Shown here one piece after another: positions 6,077 through 14,424 of a stretch of 64,000 nt of DNA. A model generated the notes under the pieces. The model searched no databases. It was not told the origin of the DNA and saw only the letters and a program-made list of their open reading frames with translations. Origin of the DNA: an uncultured Acidobacteriia bacterium (lineage in GTDB: Bacteria; Acidobacteriota; Terriglobia; Bryobacterales; Bryobacteraceae); the NCBI GenBank assembly GCA_903851195.1, contig CAINNJ010000022.1, positions 1-64,000 on the forward strand. Reading direction: 5' to 3'. Numbering within the stretch: the stretch's first letter is position 1; the number at the start of each line of letters is the position of its first letter. A program made the translations under genes and the position numbers.

Positions 6077-6880
6077 GTGAGTCAATTTCTGAAAAAGTTG
6101 CCGGACTTCCCGCGGCCGGCGGCGATGCCGGAGCCGGATGCGGCGGGGTTTGCGCGGACGCGGCTGGGGATTGCGCTGGATGCGCGGCAGGAGGAGGTGA
6201 TGCGGTCGTCGGCGAAGCGGGCGATTCTGAACTGCTCGCGGCAGTGGGGCAAGTCGACGGTGGCGGCGGCGAAGGCGGTGCACCGGGCGTATACGAGGCC
6301 GAGGAGCCTGGTGCTGGTGGCGAGTCCCGGGGAGCGGCAGTCGGGGGAGTTTGTGCGGAAGGCGGCGGGGATGCTGGGGCGGCTGCGGATCCGGCAGCGG
6401 GGGGACGGAGATAACGCCATTTCGCTGCTGTTGCCGAACGGGTCGCGGATTGTGGGGCTGCCGGGGACCGAGGGCACCGTGCGCGGGTTTTCGGCGGTGA
6501 GTCTGCTGGTGATCGACGAGGCGAGCCGGGTGGAGGACTCCTTGTACAAAGCGCTGCGGCCGATGCTGGCGGTGGGCGACGGTGATCTGTGGATGATGAG
6601 CACGCCGTGGGGCAAGCGCGGGTTCTTTTACGACACGTGGGTGCACGGGGGACCGGAGTGGCTGCGCCTGGAGGCTCCGGCGACGGTGTGCGAGCGGATT
6701 CCGCGGGCGTTTCTGGAAGAAGAAAGGCGGCAGCTGGGGGCGTGGTTCGAGCAGGAGTACATGTGCCGGTTCGTGGACCGGGGCGCGGGGGCGTTTGCGC
6801 TGGATCTGGTGGAGGAGGCGATGGACGACGAAGAACTGGAGATGGACGTGGAGCCGGTCTGGCTGGATGAGAGGGCGTGA
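6077..6880 (+). CDS. phage terminase large subunit, ATPase part
   Basis: About 267 residues from GTG at 6077; the frame is open further upstream without a good start. It carries CSRQWGKST, the terminase form of Walker A (RQxGKST), LLVIDEASRV as Walker B, and the coupling motif MMSTPWGKRGFFY. These identify the packaging motor. The nuclease domain is missing and appears in the next frame after a single stop. Codons are strikingly rich in G on the coding strand. No portal, capsid or small terminase gene is near, so this is an orphan in a degraded phage-like setting. Confidence 0.85.
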   Translation: MSQFLKKLPDFPRPAAMPEPDAAGFARTRLGIALDARQEEVMRSSAKRAILNCSRQWGKSTVAAAKAVHRAYTRPRSLVLVASPGERQSGEFVRKAAGMLGRLRIRQRGDGDNAISLLLPNGSRIVGLPGTEGTVRGFSAVSLLVIDEASRVEDSLYKALRPMLAVGDGDLWMMSTPWGKRGFFYDTWVHGGPEWLRLEAPATVCERIPRAFLEEERRQLGAWFEQEYMCRFVDRGAGAFALDLVEEAMDDEELEMDVEPVWLDERA

Positions 6881-6883
6881 GGC

Positions 6884-7522
6884 GTGTTTTATATCGGGCT
6901 GGATTTGGGGAAGACGCAGGATCCGTCTGCGATTGCGGTGGTGGAGGCGATGGAGGTGAGGCGGCCGTACGGAAATCCGGTGGTGGAGGGGTATGTGGTG
7001 CGGTATCTGGAGAGGCTGCCGCTGGGGACGACGTATCCGCGAGTTGTGGAGCAGGTGCAGCGGATTGTGATGCGGCCGGAGGTGCGGGGGCAGTGCGCGG
7101 TGGCGGCGGATGGGACCGGGGTGGGCGAGCCGGTGCTGGATATGCTGCGGGCGGCGCGGCTGGGGTGCGAGGTGATGTCGGTGAAGATCACGAGCGGGGA
7201 GCGGGAGAGCCGGACGGGGAGCACGGGGGCGGCTCCGCAGGTGAATGTGCCGAAGCAGGATTTAATCGCTGGGCTGCAGCTGGTGCTGGAGAGCCGGGAG
7301 CTGAAGATTTGCCGGGGCTTACGGTATGCGGGGGCGCTGGCGAAGGAGATGGTGGAGGTGCGGGTGGCGCAGCGGGGGTTGGGCCGGGTGCGGATCGGGG
7401 CAGACGGGTATGGGGAGCATGACGATCTGGTGATTGCGCTGGCCCTGGGTGTCTGGCGGGCGCGGCGGGGGAGGCAATACGTCGGGTTTGGCGGGGGTCG
7501 GTTGCCTGGGGTGCATGGGTGA
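6884..7522 (+). CDS. phage terminase large subunit, nuclease part
   Basis: 212 residues with the RNase-H-like terminase nuclease fold: YIGLDLGKTQDPSAIAVVE (first Asp), VAADGTGVGEPV (second Asp) and EHDDLVIALALGVW (third acidic pair). It is in the same frame as the ATPase part, separated by TGA, one codon and a GTG. It could be a genuine separate gene or the second half of one gene cut by a nonsense change. It shares the extreme G-rich codon use. The three acidic residues look intact. Confidence 0.75.
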   Translation: MFYIGLDLGKTQDPSAIAVVEAMEVRRPYGNPVVEGYVVRYLERLPLGTTYPRVVEQVQRIVMRPEVRGQCAVAADGTGVGEPVLDMLRAARLGCEVMSVKITSGERESRTGSTGAAPQVNVPKQDLIAGLQLVLESRELKICRGLRYAGALAKEMVEVRVAQRGLGRVRIGADGYGEHDDLVIALALGVWRARRGRQYVGFGGGRLPGVHG

Positions 7523-7539
7523 GCGTTCCGGGGAGACTC

Positions 7540-8358
7540 TCAAAGCCGTCCGGCGGCTTCGAGTTCCGCCCGGATCTGCCGGATTTTTACGCTGGCGCTT
7601 TTGAGCGATGCCTCGTTGGTGTGGATCGAACTCGACCCCAGAACGAGAGGATAGTCGTGTTTGGGTGCGCTTCCAAAGATCACGCGCGCCGTGGTCAAAG
7701 CCTTGATCTCCACGCCGGCCGTCGATTGGTCCAGCACCGCAAGCTCGTCCAAAAGGGCCACACCGCCGATTTCTACGCGACCCTCATAGACGAAGACCCA
7801 GGCGACGGCGTGGTCGTCAGGTGGTTCGAAACTCCAGGTCTCCCCGGCCGAAAGCGTGATATCGAAATAGTTGAGCGGAGCGGGATGCCGGATCGGACTC
7901 GACGCCGCTTCGTAATGGCCGAGAAGCACTTTTGTATTGCCGCTGGAACGAACGAGATCGGGCGGGACATACTGGCCTTCCGATGGTCCATCTTCCAGAC
8001 CGGGCGGGAGCGCGACCCAGAGCTGAAAGCCGGTGGTCTGTCCGGAAGTCCGAATGGTGGCCTTATGCCACACGCCGCCTCCCGCGCGCATCCATTCCAG
8101 CCCGCCGGCCATGATCAGACCCGTCATACCGGCGGTGTCTTCGTATTCGACGTTGGCAGTGAGATGGTAAGTGAGCGTCGCGATGCCGGAGTGCGGATGG
8201 AAGCCGAAGCCCCAGCCATCGGTAAGTTGGGTGTGAATGAAGTCGAGGAACACGAAGGGCTTCAGACGATCACCCAGTCCGGCGGGGCTGATTATCCGGC
8301 GGATGGGGCCGTGCTGGTCGCCGCGCGTGCGTTCGATGACGGTACGAGTTGTTTTCAT
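7540..8358 (-). CDS. pirin family protein
   Basis: 272 residues, a bicupin of the pirin family. FGFHPHSGIATLTYHL holds the first two metal His residues (HPHSG), and GGGVWHKA the later one. The C-terminal cupin ends with an EIGG...VLDQ segment. Bacterial pirins are redox-sensing iron proteins, and some have quercetinase activity. It is the last gene of a minus-strand set (isochorismatase-like, outer-membrane barrel, pirin), 4 bp after the barrel gene, and converges on the terminase fragment. Confidence 0.88.
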   Translation of the reverse strand: MKTTRTVIERTRGDQHGPIRRIISPAGLGDRLKPFVFLDFIHTQLTDGWGFGFHPHSGIATLTYHLTANVEYEDTAGMTGLIMAGGLEWMRAGGGVWHKATIRTSGQTTGFQLWVALPPGLEDGPSEGQYVPPDLVRSSGNTKVLLGHYEAASSPIRHPAPLNYFDITLSAGETWSFEPPDDHAVAWVFVYEGRVEIGGVALLDELAVLDQSTAGVEIKALTTARVIFGSAPKHDYPLVLGSSSIHTNEASLKSASVKIRQIRAELEAAGRL

Positions 8359-8362
8359 AAGA

Positions 8363-9730
8363 TCAGAAGTTGTAAAGCCACTGCACGGCCACGAAGTTAA
8401 CGGGCCGGTTCGGGGGAATTTCTTTCAGAAAGCGGCCGGCAAAGAAGTGTTCCCAGGTCAGGGCGGCGGTCAGATGCCGGTCGAACGCGTATTCCGCCCC
8501 GATTTGAACCTGGCTGCCGACATACCGGGCACTACTCATGTTGCCAACATGCGTGAGGAGGCCCGCGATGTTGTAGATTCCGTCGGTGGCGCTCTCGCGC
8601 CAGAGAAATTCCAAGTTGGGTTTTATGGTGAGTTTGGCGGTGGGGTGGAAGTCCAGCTTTGGCCGCACGATGCACAGATTGTAAGGGCCGATGAGCTGGC
8701 TCTCACTCAGATAAGAGCCATTTGGAAACAGCGGGTTGAAGGTGCCCAGCGTGCTGTCATGCAGGTTGTTATCGCCGCTCGTAACGCCTCCGTCCAGTTC
8801 GACACGGGGTTTCGAGCGGGCCTGCGTGAACTGGTAACCGACATGGTAGCCCGCGCCCCAGGCCCGGATCCTGCCGGCGCCGAACCTGCCGAACTGACCG
8901 GTGTATTCGAAATCGTAAAACCACGCCGGGGTGGTTGAGAAGAGCCTTCCGCCCAGGCTGTGCCGCTGCTCTCTTCCGGTTCCCTGCGCCCAGAGGGCCG
9001 ATTTGTTGTCGTAACCGATGTAGTACAGGTCGGCAGAGGCTGCCGGCTGGCGCGGCAGTTTGTGGGTTGCGTAGACGCCCCAGGTTTCTTTCCGCGGATT
9101 CGGCACGTTTTGAAAATACTCGTTCCGGACCGAGGTGGGGCGCAGTGCCAGCAGATCCAGATTCCACCCGGATATCCGCCCCGTAAGACGCGCGCCGTCG
9201 AAGGGTTGCTCCACATTCAGGCCCGCGCCGATGGCGAAAAGGCGCGTTGAGCCCAGCGAGACCAACTGACGCCCGGCGCGTATCGAGAGGGAGTTGCCGG
9301 GGCCGTCGGCGTGGCCCAGGAGAAAGAATCCGGCAAAGGCCTGGTTCAGGTTCAGCCGGCTCTGATCGATGGCCGGGCGCGGGCCGCCGTCCCGGCCTTC
9401 CTCAAGGCTGCTCCCCAGCTGCAAAAAGACCTGGAGTCGCGACGACTGATGCCAATCGGCGCTGAGCAGGTAGCGTTGCAGCAGGTAACCGTTGTCCGCG
9501 CCCGTCGTTCCCCAGCCGGGATAGTCGATGTATTCTCCGCGTTGACGGATCTGGCCACCGAGGGCCAGGTATGAATGGGGATCGGTCCCGAGTGGAAGGT
9601 GGTGGAACCGATCGGTCCAGTCGAGGGGTGTATCGGGCGAAGCGGTTTGGGCGAAGGCTGCGGCGGTCGCACTTGCCAGGAGAAGTGCGGGGAGAGCTTT
9701 CGCCACGCGTGGCGACTTAGCGAACGTCAC
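8363..9730 (-). CDS. alginate-export-family outer-membrane protein
   Basis: 455 residues starting with GTG, with a signal peptide (LPALLLASATAAAFAQ, cut near 28). The mature part begins LDWTDRFHHLPL...YLALGGQIRQRGEY, the usual opening of the alginate_exp barrel family, and then repeats amphipathic strands to a C-terminal aromatic residue (WLYNF), as expected for an outer-membrane beta-barrel. The substrate cannot be told. The start overlaps the end of the isochorismatase-like gene by 14 bp, so the two are co-translated. Confidence 0.82.
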   Translation of the reverse strand: MTFAKSPRVAKALPALLLASATAAAFAQTASPDTPLDWTDRFHHLPLGTDPHSYLALGGQIRQRGEYIDYPGWGTTGADNGYLLQRYLLSADWHQSSRLQVFLQLGSSLEEGRDGGPRPAIDQSRLNLNQAFAGFFLLGHADGPGNSLSIRAGRQLVSLGSTRLFAIGAGLNVEQPFDGARLTGRISGWNLDLLALRPTSVRNEYFQNVPNPRKETWGVYATHKLPRQPAASADLYYIGYDNKSALWAQGTGREQRHSLGGRLFSTTPAWFYDFEYTGQFGRFGAGRIRAWGAGYHVGYQFTQARSKPRVELDGGVTSGDNNLHDSTLGTFNPLFPNGSYLSESQLIGPYNLCIVRPKLDFHPTAKLTIKPNLEFLWRESATDGIYNIAGLLTHVGNMSSARYVGSQVQIGAEYAFDRHLTAALTWEHFFAGRFLKEIPPNRPVNFVAVQWLYNF

Positions 9731-10334
9731 CTTTGCCCAACAGATCGAAGACCTTCTCTTCAGCCATCGCCTGAAACCAGGCGCCGGCGGCGGGATTCGT
9801 GTAGTCGCCGAGCAGGGAGGTGATCATGGGAATGGTTGTCATCACTTTAATTCCCGCATCCGCCAGGAGTTGGCGGGAATTGAGAGCCGCCGTTTTCGTG
9901 CAGGCGCCCGACTGATCGAACAGCGCGATCACGTTGAAGCCTTCCGCCCTTGCGCTCAGGGCCGGAGGGACGAGGCAAACGTCGGTGGTGAGTCCGGACA
10001 TGATCAGATTGGTTTTGCCGGTATTGCGCACCGCGGTGGCGAAGTTCGGATCGTCCCACGCGTTGATGACGCCGACCCGTTTCACGCGCGCCTCGTATTC
10101 GGCGGGAAGAATCGTCTGCAACTCCGGCAGCAGAGGTCCCTGAGCTTCGGTTTCGAGGCTGCTTGTGAGCACTACCGGCATCCCCGCGGCTTTGGCGAAC
10201 CGGGCGAACACCCGAACCCACATTTTGAGTTGCTCGCGCTCGCCGGGGGTGAGTTCTCCCGCCCAGTTGATGGTGCCCACCTGGTGATCCACCAGCACGA
10301 CGGCTGTGTCGTTCACAGTGAAGTTCTTCGACAT
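9717..10334 (-). CDS. isochorismatase-family hydrolase (YcaC-like)
   Basis: 205 residues. The cysteine-hydrolase triad can be placed: Asp16 in VLVDHQVG, a Lys in the middle part, and Cys in GLTTDVCLVPPAL (about 118). The cis-peptide region and the sequence around it fit the YcaC-type group rather than nicotinamidase. It is first in an operon with an outer-membrane barrel and pirin, and lies 97 bp from a divergent LysR gene that probably controls it. The substrate is unknown; an aromatic or amide compound is plausible. Confidence 0.83.
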   Translation of the reverse strand: MSKNFTVNDTAVVLVDHQVGTINWAGELTPGEREQLKMWVRVFARFAKAAGMPVVLTSSLETEAQGPLLPELQTILPAEYEARVKRVGVINAWDDPNFATAVRNTGKTNLIMSGLTTDVCLVPPALSARAEGFNVIALFDQSGACTKTAALNSRQLLADAGIKVMTTIPMITSLLGDYTNPAAGAWFQAMAEEKVFDLLGKGDVR

Positions 10335-10431
10335 TTCTACGGTTTCCTCTCTTCGTTTGGGATACGTTCACCTTCGATTTTGAACTCTGCAGGGGATGGG
10401 ATAAAGGGGGTAAACTGGAATTCACTGTGCC

Positions 10432-11340
10432 ATGAATGGAAGAACGGCAGAGATGGAAGAGCTGAAGAACATGGCTCTGTTCGTGGAGGTCGCCCGAAGG
10501 AAGAGCATCCGGCGCGCGGCGGAGGCGCTGCAGATTCCGGATTCGACTTTATCGCGGCGAATCACCCATCTCGAGGAATCGCTGGGGCTTCGTCTTCTGA
10601 CGAGGACAACCCGGCAGATCCATCTGACGGAAGCGGGGACCTTGTACTTTGCGCAGTGCGAGCAGATTGTCGAAGCGGCGAAGCGGGCACAGCAGCAGTT
10701 AAAGAACATGGTGGATACACCGCAGGGCTGCCTGCGGATGTCGCTGCCGGTGGATTTCAGCACTCTCTTTCTTGCGCCGATGATCGCGGACTTCGCGGAG
10801 CTGTACCCGAAGATCAGTTTCGACCTGCGGCTGACCGAGAGGTGGGTGGATCTGGCGCCGGAGGGGATCGATTTATCGATTCGTCTGGGACTTCAGCCGG
10901 ATTCCACCCTGAACTCGCGTCATATCGCGGATATCCGATACGCGCTCTATGCGGCGCCTGCCTATCTCAGGCGTTTTGGCGAACCGGAACATCCACGAGA
11001 CCTGGCGGATCATGCGTGCATCCGGATGCTCTGTCCGCATTGGGATGTTTCGTGGGTTCTGGCCAGTGCCGGGGAAACCGTGCAGGTGAAGGTGAAGGAG
11101 CGGTTCGCGGTGAATAACATTGCGCTGGCGCGCCGGTTCGCCGAACTGGGAATGGGAATCGCACCGCTGGACCAGATTCTGGCAAAGGAGGACGTGCAGG
11201 CGGGGACGCTGGTCCGCGTGTTGTCCGGGTGGAATTTCAGTCCCGTGCCCGTATTTGCGCTGACGCCGACGCCACTGCTGCCTGCCAAAACTCGTGCGTT
11301 TCTGGAGTTTCTGGCTGCCAGGATGAAAAGCTTATCCTGA
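10432..11340 (+). CDS. LysR-family transcriptional regulator
   Basis: 302 residues. The N-terminal winged helix (about 8-70) has the typical FVEVARRKSIRRAAEALQIPDSTLSRRITHLEESLGLRLLTRTTR pattern, followed by the effector domain (MSLPVDFSTLFLAPMIADFAELYPKISFDL). An ATG at 10453 could also be the start. It is divergent from the isochorismatase/barrel/pirin operon with a 97-bp spacer, the classical LysR layout, so control of that operon is likely. Confidence 0.88.
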   Translation: MNGRTAEMEELKNMALFVEVARRKSIRRAAEALQIPDSTLSRRITHLEESLGLRLLTRTTRQIHLTEAGTLYFAQCEQIVEAAKRAQQQLKNMVDTPQGCLRMSLPVDFSTLFLAPMIADFAELYPKISFDLRLTERWVDLAPEGIDLSIRLGLQPDSTLNSRHIADIRYALYAAPAYLRRFGEPEHPRDLADHACIRMLCPHWDVSWVLASAGETVQVKVKERFAVNNIALARRFAELGMGIAPLDQILAKEDVQAGTLVRVLSGWNFSPVPVFALTPTPLLPAKTRAFLEFLAARMKSLS

Positions 11341-11343
11341 TGC

Positions 11344-11862
11344 TCAGCCCAAAGGATTGATGGGGGAGGCGGCCTGCGGGCGGGGGCGCTTCGCGGGACG
11401 CTTCGCGACGGAGTCCTTTGCAGCGCGCGCTCCCGACCCCTGCGCGCTTTTGACGACGGTCTTGCCGGAGCCTCCGGCGGACACGGCGTCGCCGAGCTGT
11501 TCGATGGACGTGCGGATGTAACGGCGCACGAAAGGCCGGTCGAGATCTTCCGGAGTTGCGAATTTGATGTGGCGCATGGCTTTGCCGTCGCCTTCGAGGA
11601 CACGATTCGGGTCGGGGAGGGTCGCGCCGCGGGGGAAGCCGAGATTGATGTGCTTCGCGTTGGTCGCGATGTAACAGAACATGTCCTTCATCTTTTCGGT
11701 GAAGCCGAACCAGATAGCGACGGTGTAGACACGATAGATGGATTCGGAGGCGTCGGGAACCTCTTCGAGGATGATTTCGCGGAGGGCGAGCGCGAGGTCG
11801 GCGACGGGACGGTCGACGGCTTCGAGGAATCCGATTAATTGTGGATGGGGAGGACGCCGCAT
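11344..11862 (-). CDS. DUF1801 domain protein
   Basis: 172 residues. Residues 15-120 match DUF1801 (YdhG-like): ALREIILEEVPDASESIYRVYTVAIWFGF, then CYIATNAKHINLGFPRG and MRHIKF...PFVRRYIRTSIEQL. The function of the family is not established. The last 45 residues are a Lys/Arg/Ala/Pro-rich tail (AKDSVAKRPAKRPRPQ), unusual for the domain and possibly nucleic-acid binding. It converges on the LysR gene with 3 bp between stops. Confidence 0.78.
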   Translation of the reverse strand: MRRPPHPQLIGFLEAVDRPVADLALALREIILEEVPDASESIYRVYTVAIWFGFTEKMKDMFCYIATNAKHINLGFPRGATLPDPNRVLEGDGKAMRHIKFATPEDLDRPFVRRYIRTSIEQLGDAVSAGGSGKTVVKSAQGSGARAAKDSVAKRPAKRPRPQAASPINPLG

Positions 11863-11917
11863 ATGCGGAGAGCTTATCAGCGATCGCTTTCCCGCATTGT
11901 GACGCGGGCATTCTCCG

Positions 11918-13066
11918 TCATTTTCGTGTTTCGGACTGAATGCCGGTGATCAAATCGAGATACCGGCCGATGTGTTTCTCTTCCGACCACAGCGTGCGGC
12001 AGGCCTGGGGTCCTTCGGCGCTGAGTCTGGCGCGCAGGCCGGGGTCGTCCAGCAGGCGGCGCATGGCGGCGAGCAGTTCTTCGTCGGTTCGGTAGCTGAG
12101 ACCGCCGCCTGACTGGAGAAGTTCGGGCAGCGCTCCGTGGTCGTGCAGGATTACGGGAGTGCCGAGGGACATGGCCTCGACCGCGACATAACCGAAGGTT
12201 TCGTAGAAAGCGGAGGGGACGATGGCGGCCACGGCGTGGCGGCAGAGCGCGGCGAGCGAAGCGGAGGAGAGCATCCCCTCGAAGTGCACATTGCAGTGCC
12301 CTTCCCTTTTGCCTTCGGCGGCGAGCCGGAGTAAGTCCTGCCGGCTTCGTCCCGCGCCCGCGATGAGGAGATCCACGCCGGGGAAGTGTTTCATGAGCGG
12401 GATCAGGCGCGCGAAACCCTTTTCCGGCACGAGGCGGCCGGCGGCGAAGAAGTAGGGGCGAGCCGGGGCGGGCGCGGGCGGGTGGTCCGGGGCGGCCGCG
12501 GCCCAGTCTTCCGGCAGAAAGTTCGGCAGGCAGTCGGCGCGGGGGGCGGAGGCGCCGAGGGGGCTGCCGCGATGGAGCGCGAGAGCGTGCCGGCTGGGAA
12601 ACAGCAGGGCGTCGAGGTCGCCCAGTGCGCGGGGGAGCGCGGAGGTCATCCGCCACAACTGCGGCGGGCGGCCGCGCTGGAGCGAACAGCGAACGCATTG
12701 CGGCGTGACACAGACTTCGCGATCGAACTTCCAGAGGGAACTGAGCGGACACTGCAGCCAGTGCTCATGGGCGGTCATGAGTTTGACGGGATTGCCGGAG
12801 GCCGGGCGCAGCGTCAGGGCCTGGGCGCCGCCGATGAGGGAGACATTGTGGAAGTGAATGACGTCGAAGCGGCCGGCGTCGAGCACCGGCTGCACGAAGC
12901 GGCGCATGGCACCCAGACGGCTGGTCTGCTGAATCCAGAGCGAGGAGGCGAGCGGCGTCCGGGTGCGCAGGGAATGCACGCGAAGGCCTGGCACTTCCGT
13001 GTGCGGCCGCGGGACCGGAGCGGCGCTCAGGGCGCGGAAAGCGTCATCGCTGTGGATCACCTCCAC
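11918..13066 (-). CDS. GT4-family glycosyltransferase with uncertain start
   Basis: GT-B glycosyltransferase of family 4. It shows the C-terminal donor-binding half: FFAAGRLVPEKGFARLI, then ETFGYVAVEAMSLGTPVILHDHGALPELL with the E-x7-E pattern. From the GTG at 13066 it is 382 residues, but the same frame upstream encodes ITHALLHDPTFFGPGSFGGDAVFVEHLCRALLRRGHE in two pieces, the standard N-terminal strand with its glycine loop. No ATG, GTG or TTG precedes that part; only CTG (13162) or ATA (13177) is in frame, right at the stop of the upstream GT4 gene. The real protein is probably about 415 residues. Last gene of the glycan cluster. Confidence 0.85.
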   Translation of the reverse strand: MEVIHSDDAFRALSAAPVPRPHTEVPGLRVHSLRTRTPLASSLWIQQTSRLGAMRRFVQPVLDAGRFDVIHFHNVSLIGGAQALTLRPASGNPVKLMTAHEHWLQCPLSSLWKFDREVCVTPQCVRCSLQRGRPPQLWRMTSALPRALGDLDALLFPSRHALALHRGSPLGASAPRADCLPNFLPEDWAAAAPDHPPAPAPARPYFFAAGRLVPEKGFARLIPLMKHFPGVDLLIAGAGRSRQDLLRLAAEGKREGHCNVHFEGMLSSASLAALCRHAVAAIVPSAFYETFGYVAVEAMSLGTPVILHDHGALPELLQSGGGLSYRTDEELLAAMRRLLDDPGLRARLSAEGPQACRTLWSEEKHIGRYLDLITGIQSETRK

Positions 13067-13173
13067 CTCGTGCCCGCGACGCAGGAGCGCCCGGCAAAGG
13101 TGCTCGACAAAGACGGCGTCGCCCCCGAAACTGCCGGGGCCGAAGAAAGTGGGATCATGCAGAAGCGCATGGG

Positions 13174-14373
13174 TTATACGTGCGCTCGATTGCCGTTATT
13201 CGCGAGGCAGGCTTCCACAAGGGCTTCAATGCGTTGCAGGAACGCCGCGCGGCTGAAATTTTCGGCGCGGGCAATGGCGGCGAGACCGAGGCGCTGCCGG
13301 AGGGTTTCGTCTTCGGCGAGTTGACGCGTGCAGGCGGCCAGTTCATCGAGCCCGTCCCACACGAAACCGCTTTCGCCTTGCCGGACAATTTCCGGCTGGC
13401 CGCCGCGACGGATCACCACGGGCACGGCGCCGGCGGACATGGCTTCGACGGTGGTGATGCCGAAGTGCTCCTGGCGATGCGGATCGAGTTCGGGTTCGGA
13501 GCCGAAGCCGGTGGCGTGCCAGTAGATGGCCGAGTCGCGGTAGAGGTCGCGGAGTTCGGCGAAGGGGGCGTTGAAGTGAAAATGCACGGGCAGTCCCGCG
13601 GCATCGCGCCGGAGTTCGCGGGCGAGGCGTTGTGCGCCGGGATCGGTGAGCAAGCTGCCGGCGAGGTGGAGTTCCCAGCCAGCGGCGTGCAGATCGCGCA
13701 TGCCGCGGAAGACTTCGAGCAGGGTTTGCTGGTGCTTGTTATCGGCGCGGGACGGTTCGACGAACCGGCCCACGTGCAGGATGGAGCGGCGTTTTTCGCG
13801 CGCGGGTCCCATGGGCTCTCCGACGGAATAAACGACGCTGGCTTCCCGGGCCCAGTATCGCCGGACCCAGGAGGCGGTGAAAAGGGAATTCGCGGAAATG
13901 ATTTCGTAGGAGTTCCGCGTGGCGGGCGGCATTCCCAGCAAATGGCTGTGCGCCGAAGCGAGCACGCCGCGTCCTTTGACGGCGCCGCGCAAGTCATGCG
14001 GAAACATGCACATGTAGATGCCGTGGGGGGACGGGCACGGGAGATTGCTGGAGTAATGATTGTTGATAAAAACGTCCAGACCCAGCGCACGCAGGCGGGA
14101 GGAGTGGCGGTTTTCGAGCAGCCGTTCCGGAAGATCGGCCCACCGTCTGTCTCTGGAAAAGGGGAGTAAATCCGGCAGGCGGAGGATCCGGACGCGGCTC
14201 AGATCGACGGAGAAATAGCGCTCGTTGCGCTCGGCGCTGAAGTGGCTGCCCGTCACCAGGGTCACGTCGAAGCGTCGGCTCAGATGTTCGGCCATGACGA
14301 GGGTTCGTTTTTCCGCGCCGCCGCCGCCGCATTCCGGAAGATAGGCGTTGTAGATGCCCAGTTTTGGTTTCAA
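13174..14373 (-). CDS. GT4-family glycosyltransferase
   Basis: 399 residues, GT-B fold. The start LGIYNAYLPECGGGGAEKRTLVMAEHLSRRFDVTLVTG is the acceptor-domain Rossmann strand with a glycine loop. The donor half has ILHVGRFVEPSRADNKHQQTLLEVF and EHFGITTVEAMSAGAVPVVIRRGGQPEIV (E-x7-E). It is likely to transfer a sugar from a nucleotide donor during assembly of a surface glycan. Next to another GT4 downstream and an ABC exporter upstream in the same direction. Confidence 0.88.
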   Translation of the reverse strand: MKPKLGIYNAYLPECGGGGAEKRTLVMAEHLSRRFDVTLVTGSHFSAERNERYFSVDLSRVRILRLPDLLPFSRDRRWADLPERLLENRHSSRLRALGLDVFINNHYSSNLPCPSPHGIYMCMFPHDLRGAVKGRGVLASAHSHLLGMPPATRNSYEIISANSLFTASWVRRYWAREASVVYSVGEPMGPAREKRRSILHVGRFVEPSRADNKHQQTLLEVFRGMRDLHAAGWELHLAGSLLTDPGAQRLARELRRDAAGLPVHFHFNAPFAELRDLYRDSAIYWHATGFGSEPELDPHRQEHFGITTVEAMSAGAVPVVIRRGGQPEIVRQGESGFVWDGLDELAACTRQLAEDETLRQRLGLAAIARAENFSRAAFLQRIEALVEACLANNGNRAHV

Positions 14374-14424
14374 ATCAGAATCGCCGCCGTGATTCCGAGT
14401 GCCGCGACCAGGTCCGGAGCTGTT

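Noticed and set aside
3466-6258. Avoidance of GTCGAC (supposed XamI-type site) in the window
   Set aside because: The hexamer is found at 3466-3471 and 6253-6258 and again near 15099, so no avoidance is visible at this scale.
6878-6880. The terminase TGA read as selenocysteine or programmed readthrough
   Set aside because: No SECIS-like hairpin could be pointed to after the stop and terminases are not selenoproteins. A split gene or nonsense change is simpler.
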